Assembly (NCBI GenBank): GCA_013330285.1
Contig: DUIP01000187.1
Location: 5,055-10,498 of the forward strand
DNA length: 5,444 bases
From: Candidatus Poseidoniaceae archaeon
GTDB taxonomy: Archaea > Thermoplasmatota > Poseidoniia > Poseidoniales > Poseidoniaceae
Reading direction: 5' to 3'
The position numbers and the translations under genes were made by a program. This document shows positions 1 through 4,299 of this stretch, piece after piece. Position 1 is the first letter of the stretch. Each line of letters begins with the position of its first letter. The notes under the pieces are model-generated. The model searched no databases and was not told where the DNA came from. It saw only the letters and a program-made list of their open reading frames with translations.

Positions 1-336
1 GCTGAGCGTTTGATTGAGCAACATAATTGGAAGCATCTCGTGGTGTTATCAGGCGAAGCTGGCGTCACCATCTATTCAGCAGAAGAGGAGACCGTCCATG
101 CCCCATGCACATTGGATGACTTACGCCAAATGATTGGTCTCATCGATGCTGCTGCTGTGGCTATTGCCGTGGCGATCTCGAAATCACTTTCCGTTCAAAA
201 TACTGCACTTCTGGCCAATGCTGCGTGTGAATGTATTCTCGGAGCAGAACGCACTGAAGCCTTTTCGTTGAGCCGGAAAGACTTGGTTGACAGAATTGGC
301 GAAATGACCTGGAACCTTCAGATTTCCAAGCGCTGA
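1..336 (+). CDS. PfkB-family sugar kinase, HldE/RfaE-like, C-terminal part (5' end outside window)
   Basis: The frame is open from the first base (it begins Ala-Glu-Arg), so the gene starts upstream; the TTG at 10 is probably not its start. About 111 C-terminal residues are visible. Their order matches the end of a ribokinase/PfkB fold, closest by eye to the kinase half of ADP-heptose synthase: a beta strand and turn (HLVVLSGEAGVTIY), an acidic strand (EETVHAP), then the anion-hole/catalytic region and the ANAA-type helix (LLANAACECILG). Known family members phosphorylate a sugar hydroxyl with ATP, using the Asp of a GAGD motif as base. Here the motif reads IGLID: the Asp is kept (codon 145-147) but the Ala-Gly of the anion hole are replaced. 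The substrate cannot be told; a heptose-phosphate or other sugar kinase is possible, and so is a catalytically altered homologue. The stop lies 9 nt before the archease start, so the two are probably co-transcribed. Confidence 0.66.
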   Translation, partial: AERLIEQHNWKHLVVLSGEAGVTIYSAEEETVHAPCTLDDLRQMIGLIDAAAVAIAVAISKSLSVQNTALLANAACECILGAERTEAFSLSRKDLVDRIGEMTWNLQISKR

Positions 337-342
337 GGTGAG
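335..342 (+). promoter_or_regulatory. Shine-Dalgarno for archease
   Basis: GAGGTGAG lies just after the upstream stop and 3 nt before the GTG at 346. It supports the GTG start; no other in-frame start lies between the upstream stop and this GTG. Confidence 0.7.
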
Positions 343-345
343 CGA

Positions 346-840
346 GTGAGTGCTTGGCCTCGCCCGACCACCGCAGACATTGGCCTACGGGCGTTCGCAC
401 CTTCGTTGGCACGCCTCTTTGATGAAGCGACATTAGGTATGCAAAATATTCTGATCTCGGACCAATCAGCGCTTGAAAGTGATGGCTTGATTCGCCATTC
501 TGCTCAATGGAACGCTTCCCTATCGACTGAAAAACAAGATTCGGAAATGTTGCTTGTTCATTGGCTCGAGGAGGTCCTTTACAGGGCAGAAGTTCATCGC
601 CAATGGTGTGTATCATGCAACGTCATGATTCGAGAAAAAGATGGAACATTACAAGCAGAAGGCTCTGTGTCGTGGGTGAACGCCGATGACATTCTCCAAG
701 AAGTTGAGATCAAAGCAGTGACCACGCACGAATTACAGGTGTTCGAAGTTGAGCAAGGAAAGACTGCAGTATCTCCATGGGAAGAGGTTCCTGACTTCGA
801 AGGACCCGGTTGGGTTGCCGACGTTGTCTTTGATATTTAG
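346..840 (+). CDS. Archease, RtcB tRNA-splicing ligase cofactor
   Basis: A 164-residue protein matching archease in order and usual size (about 140-170 aa). It has the N-terminal TADIG motif with Asp11, then the helix 'LARLFDEATLGM' (20-32), the central helix 'LLVHWLEEVLYRAE' (69-82), the strand 'IKAVTTHELQVFE' (122-134) and the extreme C-terminus VADVVFDI. Archease activates the ligase RtcB by promoting its guanylylation, in tRNA splicing and RNA repair. Family structures place a metal site between the N-terminal Asp and the C-terminal Asp-Ile, here Asp11, Asp163 and Ile164. One oddity is TTADIG in place of the usual HTADIG: the His before Thr is missing. The start is GTG at 346, with a GAGGTGAG Shine-Dalgarno at 335-342. 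No rtcB is visible here. The upstream kinase-like gene is 9 nt away, suggesting one transcript. The stop codon abuts the 3' T-run of the convergent SRP RNA gene. Confidence 0.93.
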   Translation: MSAWPRPTTADIGLRAFAPSLARLFDEATLGMQNILISDQSALESDGLIRHSAQWNASLSTEKQDSEMLLVHWLEEVLYRAEVHRQWCVSCNVMIREKDGTLQAEGSVSWVNADDILQEVEIKAVTTHELQVFEVEQGKTAVSPWEEVPDFEGPGWVADVVFDI

Positions 841-848
841 AAAAGAAA
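841..848 (-). terminator. T-run at the 3' end of the SRP RNA
   Basis: The minus strand reads TTTCTTTT immediately after the helix 1 3' strand. Archaeal transcription commonly ends at such T-rich tracts. It touches the archease stop codon (838-840), so the two transcripts converge with essentially no spacer. Confidence 0.55.
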
Positions 849-1144
849 GTGGGAGGGCCTAAGGTGGACGCTCGTTCCTTCTGGCCAAGCCCACACACTT
901 CCTCCATCCCGTGACCCCACAGCACTCATGGCCCCAGGTAGGGCTGCTCCGTTCCCGGCCTGACCTGTTCCCCCGGTTATCCAATTGCTGTTCCCCTCCG
1001 GGAACAGTTCTCGGCACCCGAGTCATGTGGGGGCGAGACATCAATGTCCGCGTATGGAAACCAAAAGGCCGCTTTCGCCGCCCAAAGGCGTTCGGTCCAC
1101 CATAAAGTCGATTTGTGGTACAGGGTACGTCTAGCTCCCCACCT
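846..1144 (-). ncRNA. ffs: Archaeal signal recognition particle RNA (7S/SRP RNA)
   Basis: Read on the minus strand, this about 300-nt GC-rich stretch has the hallmarks of archaeal SRP RNA. Helix 8 (domain IV): GGTCAGGCCGGGAACGGAGC lies at 963-944, continued by AGCC, with a GGAA tetraloop (955-952) closed by CCG/CGG; this is the SRP54-binding site. Helix 6: CTGTTCCC-GGAG-GGGAACAG at 1007-988 is a perfect 8-bp stem with the GNAR-type tetraloop bound by SRP19. Helix 5 is supported by distant pairings: 1026-1032 with 915-921 (CCCCACA/TGTGGGG), 1061-1068 with 877-884 (CCTTTTGG/CCAGAAGG), and possibly 1095-1100 with 864-869. The Alu end has a TGTACC motif at about 1121-1116, followed by a CCAC...GTGG hairpin. 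The 5' and 3' ends can pair near 1144-1137 and 847-854 (helix 1). Both ends are good to about 10 nt only; I could not fold it. The RNA scaffolds SRP54 and SRP19 for co-translational targeting to the membrane. The reading frames across this interval are chance. Confidence 0.93.
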
Positions 1145-1169
1145 ATCCCGTGCAATCCTACAACTGGCT

Positions 1170-1178
1170 CTATTTGAA
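1170..1178 (-). promoter_or_regulatory. Possible TATA box of the SRP RNA gene
   Basis: The minus strand reads TTCAAATAG about 26-30 nt before the inferred RNA 5' end (about 1144-1147), the usual spacing of an archaeal TATA box. It sits in the 68-nt gap after the SAP-domain gene, so the RNA probably has its own promoter. The match is weak and the RNA 5' end is estimated. Confidence 0.4.
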
Positions 1179-1212
1179 CAAAACCCTTCAGCAACACCGA
1201 CGAAATATTCAC

Positions 1213-2076
1213 TCAGTAGCTGGCGGCGATGATGATGAAAAGTAAGATGATCAAAGCAATAATAATTCCAATAATCGCCATGACTGAGGCGACTCCAACG
1301 CTTAAACCCACAGCAGTCGCTTGTATTGCTTCGCCCAGTGGATTACCTTTCACTTGTGGCTGTAGGTGAGGTTGTGCGTTCATTGTCGGTACAGCGGTGC
1401 TTGTTGTTGGTGCAGGATACTCAACTGCACCAGAGTGAACTTGGGGTGTGACCGCAGGGTTTTGAATCAAATTGTTGCCATAACTGGCCAAAAAGAAACC
1501 AAGTGGTACGAGAAGACAACATGAGGTGAACATTGTTGGGAAGAACGTGCCTTGGCCGCATCCCCTTTCGTCATAATCTCCTCCACTAGCAGCTGCTCCG
1601 AACCATGACTCACACGAAAACCACAAATTCCACTCCATAAGTGCAAGCCAAATTCCAAACAACATCACACCTACACCAATAATCATCATGCCGATCGAAA
1701 ATTGTTGCTTTGTGAGTCCAAATGCGAGTTCTTCATTCCGAGGATGAGGATCTGATTCAATTTGAAGAGATGGTTCAGCAGTTCCGGGCCGCAATACACT
1801 TTGTTTGGTCGAACATGAAGGGCAGGAGATCATTCCCTCATAGTCTGCAGGTACACGAAGAATGGTTGGGCATTCGAGGCATTGAATCTCGATGGTTTTT
1901 TTCTTTGGTACCACATCACTGATGATTTGAGTTGGAGGTGGTGTGGTTTCAAGTGATTCATCCGCCTTCGTGAGACGATCGATGAGGACTTTCTTTGTCC
2001 CCGAAACAGGAAGGTTTCGTTCTTTGCACAAACCTTTCAATTTCACCACGGTGAAACTTTCGTAATCGTCATGCAT
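1213..2076 (-). CDS. SAP-domain, zinc-ribbon, multi-pass membrane protein of unknown function
   Basis: A 287-residue protein starting at ATG 2076, chosen because GGGAGGAG ends 1 nt upstream; an in-frame TTG at 2097 would add seven residues without such a site. Residues about 5-38 form a SAP-like helix-turn-helix (VKLKGLCKERNLPVSGTKK, then LIDRL), a fold usually linked to DNA or RNA binding. Residues 66-88 hold a zinc-ribbon pair, Cys66-x2-Cys69 and Cys85-x2-Cys88, around an 'RVPADYEG' turn. TM helices are predicted at about 126-147 and 181-199, separated by a Cys- and acid-containing loop (Cys155, Cys173). A Pro/Thr/Ala-rich linker follows (about 205-245), then a very hydrophobic C-terminal segment (about 255-284) ending in AASY. 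SAP plus zinc ribbon on TM segments is, from memory, a recurrent architecture in Marine Group II archaea. No enzymatic motif is seen, and the function is unknown. It lies 70 nt downstream of ccmE on the same strand. Confidence 0.85.
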   Translation of the reverse strand: MHDDYESFTVVKLKGLCKERNLPVSGTKKVLIDRLTKADESLETTPPPTQIISDVVPKKKTIEIQCLECPTILRVPADYEGMISCPSCSTKQSVLRPGTAEPSLQIESDPHPRNEELAFGLTKQQFSIGMMIIGVGVMLFGIWLALMEWNLWFSCESWFGAAASGGDYDERGCGQGTFFPTMFTSCCLLVPLGFFLASYGNNLIQNPAVTPQVHSGAVEYPAPTTSTAVPTMNAQPHLQPQVKGNPLGEAIQATAVGLSVGVASVMAIIGIIIALIILLFIIIAASY

Positions 2077-2077
2077 G

Positions 2078-2085
2078 CTCCTCCC
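2078..2085 (-). promoter_or_regulatory. Shine-Dalgarno deciding the SAP-protein start
   Basis: The minus strand reads GGGAGGAG, then C, then ATG at 2076. The spacing is short, but the match to the anti-SD is the strongest in the window. It favours this ATG over the TTG seven codons upstream. Confidence 0.6.
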
Positions 2086-2146
2086 AAGACAAAACAAGAC
2101 ATAAGCGTTCTACCGGCAAGGAACAAGGTAATGAGAAAACAGCGAG

Positions 2147-2539
2147 TCAATCATCATCGGGTTCTTCTTCATATTTCGAAGGGCACGAAGTTTTGATGAT
2201 GTCTGCTTCGAGGACATATGTCCCATCTTCGATCCGAAGAATGCCTTGGGCGTAGACCGTGCGATTGTCCCCTAATCCGTTGGAAACAGATGCATCTGAA
2301 TAGTCAATACTCAATTGGTGAGTTTCGCCATGAAGAATAAACACAAGGGTTGTGTTATCGATGCTTCCGTCAAGCACCTCGCCTCGAACTGCAATTTCTT
2401 TGCCTACGAATGCGTCTGGGTCATCCATCAGATCATCAACTGCCCGTGTTGGTTCGGGGGCCTGAAGGAGAATCACACCCAGCAGTCCAACGGTGATCAC
2501 TGCCCCGAGGATGAGGAAGCGAGTTCGTCTTGCGTACAT
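2147..2539 (-). CDS. ccmE: Cytochrome c maturation haem chaperone CcmE, cysteine (CxxxY) type
   Basis: A 130-residue protein with a short basic N-terminus, one TM anchor (about 7-26) and an OB-fold domain. The strand pattern matches CcmE: 'VDDLMDDPDAFVGKEIAVRG' (34-53, the family's 'L..P..Y.GK...V.G'), 'LVFILHGETHQLSIDY', 'TVYAQGILRIEDGTYVLEAD', then the haem-attachment region. CcmE receives haem from CcmC/CcmD and passes it to CcmF/CcmH for ligation to apocytochrome c on the outer face of the membrane. Classical CcmE binds haem through the His of HxxxY. Here the position is Cys119-Pro-Ser-Lys-Tyr123, the CxxxY variant known from archaea and some deltaproteobacteria. A short acidic tail (EEEPDDD) follows. 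The ATG start at 2539 has a GGGGTGG tract 4 nt upstream. The gene begins 20 nt after pyrD. No other ccm gene is in the window. Confidence 0.88.
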   Translation of the reverse strand: MYARRTRFLILGAVITVGLLGVILLQAPEPTRAVDDLMDDPDAFVGKEIAVRGEVLDGSIDNTTLVFILHGETHQLSIDYSDASVSNGLGDNRTVYAQGILRIEDGTYVLEADIIKTSCPSKYEEEPDDD

Positions 2540-2559
2540 TCAACCACCCCAATAACCCG

Positions 2560-3699
2560 TTACTCATCAACCCGTGGGCTTTGCCGATGAGCAAATCCAA
2601 TTGCTTCATCAAACGAATGATACGGACTTTCTTTTAATTTCTTGATGAGCCCGTGAACGACTGATTTTGTAAGACCTGGCCCTTCGAAGACAAAACCGCT
2701 GTAGGCCTGAAGCAGACAAGCACCAGCCCCAATTTTTGCCCACGCATCGTCTGCATTACTGATTCCACCAACGCCAACAATCGGCCAATCGCCCTTGGTC
2801 AATTCATAAATTCTGTGGATCATATCGGTTGAACGTTGATTCACAGGGGCGCCGCTCATGCCTCCAGTTTCAGCAAAAATTCGTTCATCTTTCGGCGTAT
2901 GTGCGGTTGGTCGCTCAATGGTTGTGTTGGTCGCAACAATTCCGTCGCACCCTGCAGAACGTGCAGTGTTGACCACGGCGACCAACTGTTCATCATTGAG
3001 GTCAGGGGCTATCTTGACAAGCAATGGCTTTGGTTGAGACTGATGGGTGTTGGCCATATTCGAATTCACCTGATTGCATGCTTGAACGATGGTCTCAAGT
3101 GCATCATCATGTTGCAATTCCCTAAGATTAGGAGTGTTGGGTGAAGAGACATTGATGACAAACACATCGCAGTGCGGCCAAAGACGTTCCATCGTGGTCG
3201 CGTAGTCTGAAGCAGCTTCATCAAGCGGAGTTACCTTTGATTTTCCAAGATTGGCCCAAAGAGGAACGTTTGGTTGGCCATGTCGACGTATGTGGAGGGA
3301 CAGTTGATCCGCAACTTTTTCTGAACCTGGGTTATTGAATCCCATTCGATTGACCAACGCTTTTGATGCACCTGAGCGAAACATCCTCGGTTTTGGATTC
3401 CCTCCTTGCTCAAGAGCAGTCACTCCACCAATTTCGATGAAACCAAGGCCAAGAGATTCCCAACCTCGTATTGCTTCTGCTCGTTTATCCATGCCGGCAG
3501 CGAGGCCAAACGGATTTGGATACGTTGAGCCAAATCGGGACACAGGCAATTGTCGAGGAGCATACACACCACGAAGTATAGTGCGTGTGACTGGGTTGCT
3601 ACTCATCAAACGAAGACCAAGAATTGCTCTTCCATGTGCTTTTTCTGAATCTTGGACCGCTAGGAATGGACGACCAGCGAGCCTATAGCCGATTCCCAT
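2560..3699 (-). CDS. pyrD: Dihydroorotate dehydrogenase (quinone), class 2
   Basis: A 379-residue protein that oxidises dihydroorotate to orotate in pyrimidine synthesis, passing electrons through FMN to membrane quinone. The class 2 assignment rests on the N-terminal extension (residues 1-40, containing 'GRPFLAVQDSEKAHGRAI' as in E. coli PyrD) and class motifs: 'NPFGLAAGMDK' (62-72), 'IEIGGVT' (88-94), 'NRMGFNN' (117-123), 'NVSSPNTPNLR' (183-193) with catalytic Ser186, 'KIAPDL' (229-234), 'NTT' (258-260), 'TGGMSG' (278-283), 'GVGGI' (309-313) and 'YSGFVFEGP' (333-341). All key residues appear intact. Length is a little above the E. coli enzyme (about 336 aa), from an insertion near 212-225 and a C-terminal tail. 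The ATG at 3699 fits the family N-terminus; a TTG 17 codons upstream does not. There is no clear Shine-Dalgarno, so a leaderless or short-leader mRNA is possible. It leads a same-strand series with ccmE. Confidence 0.96.
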   Translation of the reverse strand: MGIGYRLAGRPFLAVQDSEKAHGRAILGLRLMSSNPVTRTILRGVYAPRQLPVSRFGSTYPNPFGLAAGMDKRAEAIRGWESLGLGFIEIGGVTALEQGGNPKPRMFRSGASKALVNRMGFNNPGSEKVADQLSLHIRRHGQPNVPLWANLGKSKVTPLDEAASDYATTMERLWPHCDVFVINVSSPNTPNLRELQHDDALETIVQACNQVNSNMANTHQSQPKPLLVKIAPDLNDEQLVAVVNTARSAGCDGIVATNTTIERPTAHTPKDERIFAETGGMSGAPVNQRSTDMIHRIYELTKGDWPIVGVGGISNADDAWAKIGAGACLLQAYSGFVFEGPGLTKSVVHGLIKKLKESPYHSFDEAIGFAHRQSPRVDE

Positions 3700-3716
3700 G
3701 GTCAACGCCTTTGACC
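3700..3716. promoter_or_regulatory. Inverted repeat GGTCAA-N5-TTGACC between divergent genes
   Basis: Perfect 6-bp arms (3700-3705 and 3711-3716) flank the spacer CGCCT. The dyad begins one base before the pyrD ATG and lies in the 53-nt gap to the divergent gene. Its size and position suit an operator or an mRNA 5' hairpin. This is inference only; a 6-bp dyad can occur by chance. Confidence 0.3.
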
Positions 3717-3742
3717 GACAACCTTCAACACTTCGGCCTATT

Positions 3743-3746
3743 GGAG
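3743..3746 (+). promoter_or_regulatory. Shine-Dalgarno favouring the GTG start at 3753
   Basis: GGAG with a 6-nt spacer to the in-frame GTG. It decides against the upstream ATG at 3666, which has no properly spaced site and would overlap pyrD. Confidence 0.4.
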
Positions 3747-3752
3747 TCAAAT

Positions 3753-4187
3753 GTGCGGATTCAAGACCCGATGTGGCCAGCGGTCAGGGAAGTGGCGCGT
3801 AGAATATTGCGCGAGGATTCCCTCGTCATTCAAGCTGGTGAATCTTACATGCAAGAACTCGATAGCCTCATCTTGGCCATGGGTGATGCACAGCCTGCGA
3901 GACTTGCCTTTCCAACAATACAATTGACTCAGTCCTCCATGATCGAGATTACTCAACAGCATCCAACATTACTCCAACCCGTACATCTAGCACGCCTAGG
4001 AACCGAAGAACCGGAACCTGATGTCTGCTGGATCCCCTTGGCCACAAACGAGGCTTGGAACTGCGTCTTAGAAGCCTGTCACGAACTCTTGGCAGCAGGT
4101 TATCCAGGCTGTGTCGGTTGTGGAGGACCAAACAGTGAGGAGGAATGGGATGAAGCAAAATCAAGAGAAAATTGGAATGCCGCTTAA
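3753..4187 (+). CDS. Conserved-looking hypothetical protein, divergent from pyrD
   Basis: I do not recognise this protein. From the preferred GTG at 3753 (GGAG at 3743-3746, 6-nt spacing) it has 144 residues. The frame is open further upstream, and an ATG at 3666 would give 173 residues but would overlap the 5' end of pyrD by 34 nt. That ATG has TAGGA directly abutting it, a poor spacing, so GTG 3753 is preferred with moderate confidence. Visible features are an amphipathic helix (about 8-22), an alternating strand/helix middle ('LAFPTIQLTQSSMIEITQQHP'), a 'DVCWIPLATNEAWNCVLEACHELLAAGYPG' segment (90-119), and Cys120-x2-Cys123 followed by an acidic tail (NSEEEWDEAK). There is no TM segment or signal peptide, so it is probably cytoplasmic. 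The Cys pair plus Cys104 and Cys109 could bind metal, but the spacing is not that of a standard zinc finger. It may be co-oriented with the topoisomerase, 112 nt downstream. Confidence 0.6.
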   Translation: MRIQDPMWPAVREVARRILREDSLVIQAGESYMQELDSLILAMGDAQPARLAFPTIQLTQSSMIEITQQHPTLLQPVHLARLGTEEPEPDVCWIPLATNEAWNCVLEACHELLAAGYPGCVGCGGPNSEEEWDEAKSRENWNAA

Positions 4188-4201
4188 TTCCTAAACCTTG
4201 G

Positions 4202-4210
4202 AAAATATTC
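4202..4210 (+). promoter_or_regulatory. Possible TATA box for the topoisomerase gene
   Basis: AAAATATTC in the 112-nt intergenic gap is the best TATA-like element there. A start about 25 nt on would fall at about 4230, inside the palindrome at 4224-4243. The assignment is by position and composition only. Confidence 0.35.
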
Positions 4211-4223
4211 GTTGATTTTTCAT

Positions 4224-4243
4224 ACAGATACTAAAGTATCTGT
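4224..4243. promoter_or_regulatory. Perfect 9-bp-arm inverted repeat upstream of the topoisomerase gene
   Basis: ACAGATACT, AA, AGTATCTGT: a 20-bp perfect palindrome with a 2-nt centre. It lies 37 nt after the stop of the upstream gene and 56 nt before the topoisomerase start. An A/T-rich TATA-like element (AAAATATTC, 4202-4210) lies just upstream, which would put a transcription start in or near the dyad. No T-run follows, so an operator is more likely than a terminator. As RNA it could form an 8-bp stem with a TAAA loop. Confidence 0.5.
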
Positions 4244-4299
4244 GAGCAAACAAGGTGAGAGAGAGAGTTCAAGTAGCCTCGTCGATGCGGTGTAGAACG

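Noticed and set aside
161..616. 151-residue minus-strand frame across the kinase-archease junction
   Set aside because: It is antisense to two well-supported genes and its translation resembles no protein family.
1037..1048. Small hairpin GACAT-CA-ATGTC within the SRP RNA
   Set aside because: The two-base loop is not feasible as drawn, and the segment belongs to the helix 5 region; it is probably incidental. Kept only as a note for the RNA model.
859..1232. Overlapping open frames on both strands (plus 911-1105 and 1044-1232; minus 859-1212)
   Set aside because: They lie in the SRP RNA gene or its spacer, have low-complexity Arg/Pro/Gly-rich translations with no recognisable fold, and RNA structure explains the interval better.
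2077..2097. TTG start at 2097 for the SAP protein
   Set aside because: The ATG at 2076 has a strong adjacent GGGAGGAG; the extra seven residues (MFCLGRS) would be translated from the Shine-Dalgarno itself.
4224..4243. Palindrome as an intrinsic terminator of the upstream gene
   Set aside because: No T-run follows the dyad and its stem is AT-rich; the position before a gene start fits an operator better.
4257..4267. (GA)5G repeat in the topoisomerase leader
   Set aside because: Too short to call a microsatellite or a regulatory element. The AAGGTGAG at its start resembles a Shine-Dalgarno but has no suitably spaced start codon.
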